Origin: Mytilus galloprovincialis
Lineage: Eukaryota > Mollusca > Bivalvia > Mytilida > Mytilidae
DNA length: 64,000 bases
Reading direction: 5' to 3'
NCBI RefSeq assembly: GCF_965363235.1
Contig: NC_134846.1
Coordinates: 55,789,121 to 55,853,120, forward strand
Both the position numbers and the translations under genes were made by a program. Of the stretch, positions 13,408-24,500 are shown piece by piece (positions within the stretch are counted from its first letter, which is position 1; every line of letters starts with the position of its first letter). Below the pieces are notes generated by a model that saw nothing but the letters and a program-made list of their open reading frames with translations, was not told the origin of the DNA and did not search any database.

Positions 13408-13419
13408 GTTTTATATAAA
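13408..13419 (+). promoter_or_regulatory. TATA box of the histone H1 gene
   Basis: 'agttttatataaag' ends at 13420, about 60 bp before the start codon. With a usual TATA-to-start distance of about 30 bp, transcription would begin near 13440-13450, giving a 5'UTR of roughly 30-40 nt. Confidence 0.65.
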
Positions 13420-13480
13420 GGTTTACCCGATTTGCCAGCAGTGATAACGTGCTGAAAATTAGTAAGAGAAAGACGTAAAA

Positions 13481-14005
13481 ATGGCATCTACTTCTCCCGC
13501 CAAAAATGGACCAAAGAAAGCGGCTAAACCTCCACCTAGCCATCCACCAACAATTGAAATGGTAAAAGATGCTCTAGAAGCAATAAGTGAACCTAAGGGT
13601 GTACCTGCTTCTGCTATCAAAAACTATATTTGTGAAAAATACAAAGACATTAATCCAAATTCGTTAAAACCCAGGCTTCGTCAAGCACTCACCAAAGGTT
13701 TAGAGAAAGGCATCATTGTCCAAACAAAAGCAACATTAGAAAAGCCCGTATTAATGAGTAGATTCAAGCTGGTCAAAGAGAAAACTAAAAAGGTGAAGAA
13801 AACTACGGAAGAAACCGTCAAGAAAACCACCAAAGTTAAAACTTCAACAGAAAAGAAAACCACAACGAAAAAGGCCACAGAAAAAGTGAAGACAACAAAA
13901 TCGCCCAAAAAGACGACAACCAAAGAAAAAAAGGAAGCTAAACCAAAGAAGGCCAAATCACCAGCAAAGACGAAAAAGACAAAAGCAGCTAAACCAGTCA
14001 AAGCA
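13481..14005 (+). CDS. H1-type gene, exon 1 (175 codons)
   Basis: Contains the head, the winged-helix domain and most of the Lys/Thr tail. The frame would run on to a stop at 14012-14014, but GTAAGT at 14006-14011 is a strong donor, and the exon at 15000 continues the same kind of basic tail. An unspliced reading would end AVS. Confidence 0.88.
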
Positions 14006-15062
14006 GTAAGTTGATCTTTAAGAAAATATCTAATTGAACCAATAAGCAATCGGAGATGTTTTGTCCACAGGTATTTGGGGCATGGACCCCCTTTTTTATG
14101 GGCCCCGCTGTTTTTTTTCCATATTTAATAATTTTGTAAAATGTATAGACCTATAAAAAGTCTCAACAATCCATTACTAGTTGATTGCAATACCTTTTTT
14201 TACTATCCACACGAGCCCCAAATACCTGTGGTTTTGTCTGTTTTCTTATAAACCATGGCAACATAGAAAATATGACTGCAAAAATGTTCACTGTTTAGTC
14301 CTGGGTGTTTCACCTTTGAGAAATTTCCTGATTTCATATGAATTTCAGAATTTTTTTTGAAAAAAATTGAGATATTTCTAGTGGAAACTGAATAAAAAAA
14401 ACATTGAATACAAACAAAGCATTTTCTTGGAACAATTATGAATTGTATTAATGATTTATTTTATAAGGAAATTTCTATTGGTTAAATATAGGAAAAAATA
14501 TTTGTATAGAAATTGACATTATTTTATTTTACCAATCATACAAATATTGATTTCTCAGAAATGATGCATAAAAAAACTGAATGTCCACTGACAGTTCCAA
14601 TTTTTGAACAGGAAACTTTATTTTGATTTTTTCTTGGACATAAATTGTAATCCTGCTTTTTTTTTTTTACAAAGTTGCTCATCCAGTTCAAGTTTTTGTA
14701 TCAATTTTTATTACTAAAAAAGGAAGCCTTATTGGACTTATTAAGCACAACTAAATGAGACCGAACTTAACAACTATAGGTCACAATATGGCCTTTAACA
14801 ATGAGCAAAGCCCATACCGCATAGTAAGCTATAAAAGGCTCTGAAGTGATTGTGTTGCCCTATTAAATAGCACATTAAAATTTTGGCTCTGCAATTTGAT
14901 CTAGTACAAAACAGGATCAATATCTTGTTATTAACATGTTTTCATCCAGAATATGTATTTTATTTTCCTATAATAAATTGTTCTTGTTTTTCTTTGAAGG
15001 TTCCAAAGACCCCAAAGACACCTAAAACACCAAAGACTTCAAAGAAAACTGCCAAGAAATAG
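13481..15062 (+). CDS. linker histone H1-type protein, two exons, 195 aa
   Basis: Binds linker DNA at the nucleosome and compacts chromatin. Exon 1 is 13481-14005, donor A|GTAAGT; exon 2 is 15000-15062, acceptor TTGAAG|G; the join is phase 0. Residues 1-20 are a short Ser/Pro/Lys-rich head. Residues 21-97 match the linker-histone winged helix (HPPTIEMVKDAL, ASAIKNYI, LKPRLRQALTKGLEKG). Residues 98-195 are a very basic tail dominated by Lys and Thr, with SPKK and SPAK sites of the kind phosphorylated by CDKs. Exon 2 encodes the last 20 residues, VPKTPKTPKTPK then TSKKTAKK. The intron and the Thr-rich tail are unlike typical replication-dependent H1 genes, which are intronless. No histone 3' stem-loop was seen, so a polyadenylated replacement or tissue-specific variant is likely. 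The exact paralogue (somatic, H1.0-like, or sperm H1/protamine-like) cannot be fixed from sequence alone. Confidence 0.9.
14006..14999 (+). other. intron of the H1-type gene
   Basis: 994 bp, GTAAGT...TTGAAG. It is AT-rich and holds, at about 14764-14845, a fragment of the dispersed repeat with 'aacaactataggtcac' and 'aatgagcaaagcccatacc', also seen at 43985-44110 and, in inverse orientation, at 44640-44775. Confidence 0.8.
15000..15062 (+). CDS. H1-type gene, exon 2 (20 codons plus stop)
   Basis: Encodes four consecutive TPK/SK-type steps (VPKTPKTPKTPKTSKK) and ends TAKK, then TAG at 15060-15062. The polypyrimidine stretch 'ttcttgtttttctttgaag' precedes it. Confidence 0.85.
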   Translation, partial: VPKTPKTPKTPKTSKKTAKK

Positions 15063-15480
15063 TGAGAGCCTGGGACAACCAATTTGGTGCAATGCGTTGA
15101 ATGTTTTATGAATTTTTAACATTAACTATTTTTAATTTGTCTGAATGGATTAACATGTGCTGATGGATAAATGTGCTTCATATTCGTTTTTTAAAACAAA
15201 AATATCAATTTTAATATTAAAATGTATAAACTAAATATCAATTTGTTTACAGCCTCTTTTATTGAGACAGCTGCCTAAAATTTATAAACAGTGTTGAAAT
15301 CTTGTGTTAATGCATTGGAAGATCATCAGCCAATTCACTCGCAAGGAATATTTGCTCTAATCAGCTTCAACAAAGCCTATGGTTATATGACCTGTTATAA
15401 ACCCTAGTATAAATTTATATGAAAAAGCACTTGCAATAGTCTTTTCATTGTTTAAGGATTTTTAAATCTAGTTTGTGGTG
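15063..15480 (+). other. H1 3'UTR and flank
   Basis: An ATTAAA hexamer near 15215 is a possible polyadenylation signal. No purine-tract-backed histone stem-loop was seen. The rest is AT-rich. Confidence 0.4.
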
Positions 15481-16170
15481 AACCACAAATTACAAGTCAA
15501 TGATATTTGGTATAAAGTTGTATAGCAATTGCACATCTCATTTCATGGAGATTACTTGGCCATGACCCCTCATTCATGTCCTATAGACATGAAACTTTAG
15601 CTTATATTACATGTATTTAGTTTTTCATTCGGTCAGTTTATTAGGAACCATTAGTGGTAGGACAATATTTGGTATGCAGTTGTATAAGCATTGGCATATC
15701 TCATTTCCATGGAGATTATTTGGCTCAGCCCCCTTGAAATGATCTATTGAATTCGAAAAGTTTGCTTAGTTAACATGTATTAGTATGCGAGTAGGTCAGT
15801 TCAAGGGGAACCATAAGTGGTAGGTCAATGTCAATGGTTATTCAGTTGTATAAGCATTAGCACATCTCATTTCAATTGAGAATATTTGGCCCTGTCCCCT
15901 CCGTCCTGATCTATTGACTTGAAAACTGCTCAACTTACATGTATTAATTTGAGATTAGATCAGTTTAAGATGAACTGCTAATGTCAAGTCAATGATATTT
16001 GGTATGCAAATATATTACGTCAGTCTTGAGGTTTGTTTAAAGACTTAAATAAGTCAATGAAATTTGGTATGCAGTTGAATTGGCATTGGCACATCTCATT
16101 TACATGAAGATGGTTTAGTCGTGGTTCATTGACTGAATATTAGCTCAACTTTATTATGTATTACAAATTT
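15481..16170. repeat. dispersed repeat array, about 165-bp period, about 4-5 diverged modules
   Basis: Each module carries 'caatgatatttggtat', 'gttgtataagcattggc', 'acatctcattt', 'atggagatta' and 'tttggc'. Copies start near 15499, 15663, 15825, 15988 and 16055 and are strongly diverged. Similar arrays are, from memory, widespread in bivalves. Non-coding. Confidence 0.7.
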
Positions 16171-16439
16171 AATTTCAATCAAAATTACAATAAAGCTCTA
16201 CCTGTGGGGTACCCTTCAAGGTCATTTCATGGATCCAAGATAAAGAATGCAGTTAACAAAAGGACAACCAAAGTCTGACCACTGTGGAATTGGAATTTTA
16301 TGAAACTTTGAAGGAAATATTTTCAAAAACAAGAAATAGTATCTGAAGTAAGATATTGTTTGGTAAGTCAACATTACACTTGTGTATACAATCTAAAAGC
16401 AATAGGTGAGACTCTAGAAACCCTGCAATTTCTATTCAA

Positions 16440-17170
16440 ATGGAGGGGGCAAAGTATTACCCTTGTCCGTCTGTTTGCATGTCTCGAAATGTTTTCCGTT
16501 CTCTAAAAATTAGTTGGCCTAGACCAATTTTCATGAAACTTGCCACAATGTCTATTGCAACATAAGAGTGGACATGTAATGTCTAGTTTTACTGACCTTA
16601 AATTTATGTTCAGTTCTAAATATAAAGCTTCACCAAAAGCTCTTTATATTAAACAAGATTCACAAAATTGACAAGCCATGAAAACCTTAATTGACTTATT
16701 GCTTATAGTATCTTAGAAACAAACTTAACCATAAAAATGAGATCAGGGTTTGATGATACCTGCAAGACATATATGCACCTTACAATCATTCAGTTCACCA
16801 AATATAGTACCACAGGCACTTGTCTCTGAAAAGAAATTTTGTAAAGACCTTTTCTGAGACGAGTGTCTGCCTCTGGGTTACATACACCAAATAAAGTTGA
16901 CCATTTGACATCTGTTTATTAGAACAAAAAGACCAAAACACAATAACTTGAACCACTGAACCATGAAAAAAGTCCTGATCAAATGACATCTGCCAGTTTG
17001 ACATGTACACCTTACAATCCTTCAAAACACCAATTATGGACCTATTGCTTGTAGTATCTGAGATAATGACTACCAAAAATCTTGTATACTGATCCATGGA
17101 ATGAGGTAGAGGGGTCAGATGAAATCTCTTGACAGACAGGTAGACCTTGAAAGGTATGCACACACATAAC
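16440..17170. repeat. dispersed repeats: 'ccttgtccgtctgtttgcat' block and 'gtacaccttacaatc' modules
   Basis: 16440-16620 is a block with 'ccgtctgtttgcatgtctcg' and 'accaattttcatgaaacttg'. From 16640, modules of about 150-160 bp carry 'acatgtacaccttacaatc', 'cctattgcttgtagtatct' and 'aaccatgaaaa'. They are the same family as 30850-31640. Non-coding. Confidence 0.65.
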
Positions 17171-17175
17171 ATACT

Positions 17176-17370
17176 TACTGTGGACTCAATATTTTTTGTT
17201 GGATACCAATATTAGTGAATTTCGTGGGTACAGGTGAACCACCAAATTAAATGTTCAACAAATTACAAATTTTCTAAAGGCTTGTATGCAGACTAAGACA
17301 AAACCACAAAATTAATAAATATCAATGCTTTCCTTAATCCACGAAAATTGGTTACAATGAATCCACAGTA
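17176..17370. mobile_element. MITE with palindromic ends TACTGTGGA..TCCACAGTA
   Basis: 195 bp beginning TACTGTGGACTCAAT and ending ATGAATCCACAGTA, so the ends are inverted repeats flanked by TA. It has inner words 'cgtgggtacaggtgaaccac', 'aggcttgtatgcagac' and 'atccacgaaaattgg'. A fragment at about 34965-35075 and a diverged copy at about 43290-43505 share these words. Confidence 0.75.
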
Positions 17371-17607
17371 TCCTATTACTCATGTAAAGAGAGAAATTAA
17401 CATTACAAAAAAAATCTTATCCTTTTTTCAAGTAGTAGCTTAACCATAAAAATGAGGTCAAGGACAATTAATATATGAGAGACAGAAACTTCATAACATA
17501 CAGCATCTATATACATATTATAGTCCAATATAAAAAATAATGTAAAGTACATTGTTAGAATCAGCATATAAAAGAACCCTAATAATTCAATTTTTGATGC
17601 AATATTC

Positions 17608-17826
17608 AATTATCAAACCATTTCTGTTCAAAGGGAAATAACTGGAAATATTTAATTATCAAACCATTTCTGTTCAAAGGGAAATAACTGGAAATATTTA
17701 ATTATGAAACCATTTCTGTTCAAAGGGAAATAACTGGAAATATTTAATTATCAAACCATTTCTGTTCAAAGGGAAATAACTGGAAATATTTAATTATCAA
17801 ACCATTTCTGTTTAAAGGGAAATAAC
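17608..17826. repeat. 46-bp tandem repeat, about 5 copies
   Basis: The unit contains 'tatcaaaccatttctgttca', 'aagggaaataactgg' and 'aaatatttaat', with very few differences between copies, so it is young. On the minus strand each unit offers an ATTAAA hexamer, downstream of the CCDC137 stop codon at 18351. Confidence 0.9.
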
Positions 17827-17935
17827 AATTCAAACGAGAAAACTAACAACCAGTTAGATTGATTCTCTAAACAAAAGTGCAAATGGATCGTATAACTAAG
17901 TTTTACATAGTGTCTTAATCTCAGAGTTAAATTCA

Positions 17936-17988
17936 AATAAATTTAAATATGAACAAATTCAAATAAATTTAAATATGAACAGAGTAAA
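17936..17988. repeat. 26-bp direct duplication
   Basis: 'aattcaaataaatttaaata' plus 'tgaac' occurs twice head to tail. Non-coding, in the 3' flank of CCDC137. Confidence 0.85.
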
Positions 17989-18350
17989 GTGTCTTCCAAA
18001 TTTTCTTGCGCAACAGAGCTTCATTGTACAATAAATTAAATCAGTAGTTTTTTGCAAAGTTATCTCCCTTCTACTATTGATTAGATACCGGTAATTGACA
18101 ACCTTTTCTACTGCAACAATATTTTCTTTAAACAATCAATGACAACAAATGAGTTAAGCAAACAATTAAATAGTTTAAAAATAATTTTAAAAACAGCAAA
18201 TGCTATGGCTTGAAAAACATTTCCAAAATATAAGAAATGTCTAAAGGGGAGGCTACCCTATCAATTAATTTCAACTCTTTTGTTTCAGGTCTGATTATAC
18301 TTTACATGGTTTTGGACATTTGGAAGTAACAAGAATATAACATATATAAA

Positions 18351-18563
18351 TTATGAGACTTTTACTGTTTTATTTTTCATCAATCTATACATATCAATAG
18401 CTTTCTGTCTTTCAGCGTCCATAACTTGCTGTTTAGCCATGGAAAGATTTTTCCTTTTTGTAGTTTGTCCTATTTCTCTTTTACTTGAGCGTAAGCTACT
18501 ATTTGGACTAGAAGCAGAATTTGCCAAAATGATTTCTTTTAGAAGCAGTGATCTTTTTCCAGG
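18351..18563 (-). CDS. CCDC137: CCDC137 exon 7 with stop codon
   Basis: 213 nt. Acceptor TTATTCTTTCAG. Encodes PGKRSLLLKEIILANSAS, a Ser-rich linker, then MAKQQVMDAERQKAIDMYRL and a short tail ending VKVS, TAA at 18353-18351. PGKRS..L.. and ERQKAIDMYR.MK match human PGRRSQMLR.. and ERERAVQAYRALK. Confidence 0.92.
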   Translation of the reverse strand, partial: PGKRSLLLKEIILANSASSPNSSLRSSKREIGQTTKRKNLSMAKQQVMDAERQKAIDMYRLMKNKTVKVS

Positions 18564-21500
18564 CTGAAAGAATAATAAAATAAAATGTCAATTCGTCATG
18601 AGAATTAAATTTCAATAATTAATTGTCAGCTGTTTTTATATTGGAACATAAACTAAGAAAATCAATACATGCAGTTTATGTAGAAAACATATGAAAATAT
18701 TTTCAAAGTAAAAAAACAATCAGTTCTATTGTATTTTAAACATTTAGTTGATTTTAACCAAACCTACAGATAAACTGGAGGGAAAACAGATCACTCTCAC
18801 TTCATGCCTCATTTGGAGACACATGTGAAATTATGCAGATGTCTAATATAAAATATGAATCCAGCAGAAAATCCTTCTTTGTAAATTTATTATCTGATAA
18901 ATAACAGAACAAAAGAATGTAAAATAGCTGTTAAATGAAAAGGGCATTACATGAGGGTCTGTAGGGGTTCTACATTTCTTTATTTTTAATTTTTAAAACC
19001 ATTTTTTTATGACCTTTATATATTTTGCTTATTATTCTCTATTCTTTACAATATTGAACACAATTATTCTCTTTTCTTCACTTTATTGTCAATTTGTCTC
19101 TCTGCATTTTTTTTCTGCCCTTCATTTTGCACTTTTTGCTTATTATTCTTTAAACTGTAAACACCATCCAGACCCTAATGCTTTGAGTTTGTTTCAAGAC
19201 ATTTGTGTATTGGGATGTATAGTTGATAGTTTTGTATAATATGTAAGACTGAGGCTGATAAGTAATGTGGTCAATTTGATTGACAGTTTAGGAGGTGGGG
19301 CATTGTTATTAAAGTTCCAATCTTTCCAAAAACAAATATTTTAGCAATTTTTCCTATTGTTAAGGGGCATGACTTTAGAATGGTAAAAGTGATGCCACCA
19401 ACATGCAAACTTGATCTGTTTTTTTCATGGTAATAAGCATTGTTGATAAGTTTTATTACATTTGGTTGAGGCAATCTAAAGTTGGAGAATAAAAAAAAAA
19501 ATTCAGCAATTTTTACATTTGAAAAGAGCATAACTCTAGAATGGTAAAAGTGACGCTACCAAAATTCAAACATGATGTGTGTTTTGTGGTAAAAAGTATA
19601 GTCGAAAAGTTTCATAATATTTGGTAGAGGCAAACTAAAGTAAGTGAAGGGTACCCAATTTTGGGATGTACATACAAAAGGACACAAGTAAAAATTAATG
19701 CCCCCTCCGCTATGACGGGGGCATAAAAATCATTACATGTACATAAATTTTTTGGCAAGGAAAAGAGACTTGAATATTTATCTTAACATACATATTCCAT
19801 TGCTATTGGTCCATATTGATTAATACACAGTTTATATATTTAATCCCCATCAAAATTTGTGTTGTAAATCAATAAAATCTGTTCAGAGGAAGATATACAT
19901 CACCTGCTTTGCAACAAAATCAAAATACTTTAAAATTTTCACAATGTTTTTATAAGTGAGAAAATTGTGATGGGATAGATTTCACCCCAAAAAAATTATT
20001 TGTATGTAAATTGGATTACCTCCCTTTTAACATGTTGGATGAATTATTTTTTTCAAGAAGAGTCAATTTCTAATGGGAAATATACAAGTTATGTACCATT
20101 CATCCATGAAACATGGAAGTTTACAAACATATTCAATCCACATTACCTTAGAAAACTGTTCATCTCTTACTGCCTTTCTTGGTTTAGATGTCAATATTGG
20201 GGGTGCAGAAACTACTTCACCAAATTGTATGTCATCTACAAAATAGAAAGTTTGTAATGAATATAAAGATATCTGGTTTAAAACAATAGTTAACTTCTAT
20301 ATGTAAAATTAACTTTACTCAGCTAGCCTTACACAATGTTTTGACTCAAGGCCAACAAGTCTTTGTTCTTAAACCTAAATGCAGCAAATACAAATCATCA
20401 AGTCTTTCGTTTGCCCTGGCTGTGAAGCAAACCCATATCCTCCCACACTTGAGGCGTTCAAGCTTTATGAAAAGAACACAGATAAAAGATATTTGAAATA
20501 TAGATAAATAAAACTATATTTAAGTAACAGTACTTTGGTAAAAAAAAAATTGATAGAAGCATCAAAAGTAACATGGTGAATGAAAATACAGGCTTGATAG
20601 GTTCTGGTAGGTGTATATATAATTAATGTAGAGAAAACAAGTGAAACTGCTAGCTACTGCTCACTGATGATACCCCCGTTGCAAGTGGATAACTTTAAGA
20701 GTGTAAAAATATGCAAGTGTTTGGTAAACAGGAAAATGTTGAGTGATGAATCTGAAAATGCATCACACGGTACAGCTGACTTATATAAACCCTGAAACCA
20801 AATTTCAGAAATCCTTGTATTGTAATTCCTGAGAAAACTGTGACAAAAATTTTAAACTTGGCTATCATGTGAAAAATCATACAAGTGTTCGGTAAACAGG
20901 AAGTTGTTGAGTGAAGAATCTGAAGACACATCACACGGTATAGCAGACTTATATAAACCTTGAAACCAAATTTCAGAAATCCTTGTATTGTAGTTCCTGA
21001 GAAAAATGTGATGAAAAATATTCATGAGAATGACGGACAGACAGAGGTAAAACAGTATACACCGCCTTTTTGAAAGCGGGGGTATAATGATCAAAATGTG
21101 TGTACACTTTTATTATATATACAGTAATGACAACCATGTTAGTATCCAGAATAATGATATAAAGCTGTACTTTCTATGAGTGATTGTACCCAAGTTGAGC
21201 TTAAATTAGCCCATTCATTTCACAGAATAACTTTAATCAAAGAGCAGATTGCTCTGAGGGATACGATTGCCATTGTTTTCATTGACACATGTATACATGT
21301 AGCTGGATATTATTTTCAAAACTAATTCAACTGCACATGTAAAATATACGTAATCTAAATAGTTACAATATAGCCAATCCCGGATAAAAGTATGTGAACA
21401 ATATACTTAGGCCTATTGTGTTTTAGTTTTGTACTATCAATTCTAAGTTTACTTTCCTCAGCGGTCACTGAGACACAGACTCTCACAGAGTGAGAGAAGG

Positions 21501-24500
21501 TATTTCACTTCGTATCTTACATGTATCACTATTTTCCTACGCTAATTCTAAGAGGAACCCCATTTCTAGCTCTTTAAATATTTAATTTCCTTTGGGTCAG
21601 TGATCATGACTTCTTTCCTTACATATTCATCGGTTTAAATTTCAATCGTTTTTAATATAATACGACGTTTATCGACAGAACAAGTTTATTTTTCTGAAGG
21701 TGTTGTTTTGATTAGAATTCACGGAAGTTACTTCCGGAAGGGAGACAACACTAAACCATAATATGGAAGACTCCATTTTGCTTGAAGGGGTGTTGTAGTT
21801 ACTTTTTCGATTTGGAATACATTTATTTTAATTTAAATGATGCATATGATTTAAAATTATGCAACAACAATAACCCTCAATAGGAGACATACATAGAAAG
21901 GATCCCATGAGTTATAAATTAATCAATTGAGTGGGGAATCCAGAGCAACCATTCAATCTAATACCCCTTGAAGTCAAGAAAACTATACGCATGCGCATAA
22001 TTACCTAAACAAACCCTGAAGCAAGAAGGTACATTAATTAAACGACCTAGATGGTTCTCTATTTTTTTATTGAAGTGAATTATCAAATATCAGTTTCATA
22101 ACAGTGACATATAAGAAAAACCCCACTTCAGTTCTTATATTACAGAAATAGATTTATCGGAATTCAGAGAACTTTCGCATTTTTATCCCGACTGGGGAAT
22201 TCCCTCTGACGTGTTTCTAAATTTATAAAAACACTAAATATAAACACTGGTTAATTCTGATTATCCGTGTTGTTAAAAACACGCACATAAGTCAAGGGAA
22301 ATATGAAACATGAAGATTATGAAAAGAACATTATGGGAAAGTTGTTTAAGTTCAATCCATTTGTTTGTTTTTACTTGTTAAACCAAGACAATGATAAGAA
22401 TCCGAGATATTCCTTAATGTTTAGAATAAAACAATTGACGTGAGGGCATGACACCCTGAGCCAATCCCATAAGTCTACAGATTGCTTGAAAGCAATCGTA
22501 TCCCAAAAATATATGATAACATATGCTGAGTGTTGATGAAAAAAGGCAACATGATGCCATAAAAATCTCTTTGACACATTCATTATTTCAATATTCAAAT
22601 CTTAAACTCCAATTGTTTAGACAAATTACAATATGAAACCAAGCCTTATATGATCTTATACAAAACCTTTTAAAAATTCTGTTTCTTTGTTATCGATATC
22701 TCTTTCATGTTTCTTATGTTTCATTTTCTCTTTCTTGTGTTTTAGTTTCCTGAAATCATATGTAAATAAGTTAATAAATAACCATCATTTAAACAGCTTA
22801 ATAACATCAGCATAAAATGGATTCATTATTACATATCACTTTCCATAAGATTGATATCTCTATAGCAATTTAACTAGTTTTTCAAATTTCAGAACTGTCT
22901 GAGGTTTCCACAATATCTTGAGCATGTACCTCAAGTGGAAACATATCACATTGGATGTAGTGGTTGTAATCCCATCTTAATAAGACATTTTCTGGAGATA
23001 GAGTTACATGTGTGTTTAAAAACTGATGTATTTGGAGAACTATAAATATGCATGACTGTAAACAGTCGGTTTACTAAAGTTGGTTTTATCTGAGAGAAAA
23101 AACCAACAGAAATCTTGAGTTTGAGAAGATGTACCATTGTAAACGCTTATATTTTTTCTGAGTTTGTAAGTAGTTTAATCATATTTATTTAAAGTGGATT
23201 GGGAAACAAGTTATTACAACTTATATTAATCTCTTTCCACTTTGCAGGTGCTAGTGCTGCCTTGTAGCGGCATTAGCAGGCTTTTTTTCGAAATCTACAA
23301 GGGCGCCTTTTACTTGCAAGAGATATGGCTCTCTCTTAACACGGATCAGCCGTTTATCATCCCCTTCCGACCGACTATCATCATTTCCTAAAGACCATAC
23401 TCGCAGATGGTGTTAAAGGAGAGCCGAAAATTCAATTTGTACTTATGGATAGTATTGCTGATGATTGTGATATATATGACTGCTAACCATCTCTGTTCTA
23501 GCATTTATTTTTTATATTCAACAGTCCTTTTCAAAAGTTGAAACAATTGTTCAATAAAGACTTTCAGGGCCTTTTATAGCAGACTATACGATATGGGTTT
23601 TTTCATTGTTGAATGCTGAACGGTTGCTTATAATTGCTTACAACCTAAGTAGATGGTCGTCTCATAGAGAGTCAAACCTCATCTCCTTATTATTATATCA
23701 AACAATCATCATTTGAACAGATAATATTTACTCTTTTCTACTTTTGCTCATTGACTTTTTCTTCTTCGTTAAATCTCCTTCATCTATGTCTTCAATGTTC
23801 AGCTGCAAAAAATATTAATCTATTAATATTATACAATGTTCAAAAGGGGCTTTTAAATGCACCTCTTCAACCAAAAGATTGAATTTTAGAGAATGATATT
23901 ATTCTTCTTGGTTAAAAATCTTAATCAATAGTAGAATATTTTAAAAGATCTATAAATTTTTTGACTAGAACTGCAAGTGAATCAGTTCTGTATAAATCAG
24001 GTCAATCCTAGTCTCAATTTAAGTATCATGTCTATTATTGTATCAATTTGGCAATCAACAAGGTCATGATTTTTTTCCCCAACAAATAGTATTTTTCAAT
24101 AGTATAAACAGAATTCTAATTATGCTTAACAATCTATCCAATTTAAGAATTTTGATAAATAATTATTAATATAAAATAAATACATATCTTGTTATCATAT
24201 ATCAATTTCAATGTCTATTTACATATACATACAGTTATACTGAAACAAATATAAAAGTAAAAGTACAGCTGAAATGAAACAACCAAAAGACTGATCAAAT
24301 CATATTTATGTATGTTTAATTGAGACTTTTTGTTAAAATATATGTACATGTATTCATAACATAAACTAACCCCATAGTGATCCGATAATTTAGACTGTAG
24401 TAAAACTTTTTGTGTGGTATTATCAACACGATTCAGAAAATCTCTTTCCTTTTCTTTTTTCTTCTGAATAAAAACTGGAGGTGGATCAAGAGGTCTTGTC

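Noticed and set aside
13681-14049. 122-codon hydrophobic minus-strand frame opposite H1
   Set aside because: Reverse complement of Lys-rich codons gives F/L/V-rich shadow; the plus strand is the conserved linker histone.
15245-15275. Possible histone 3' stem-loop ('cctcttttattgag')
   Set aside because: Stem too short and loop not four bases; no match to the GGYYCTTTTNAGRRCC layout.
21718-21790. ETS-like palindrome and short ATG frame as a promoter/gene start
   Set aside because: Lies in a CCDC137 intron; the ATG frame stops after 11 codons and no exon follows.
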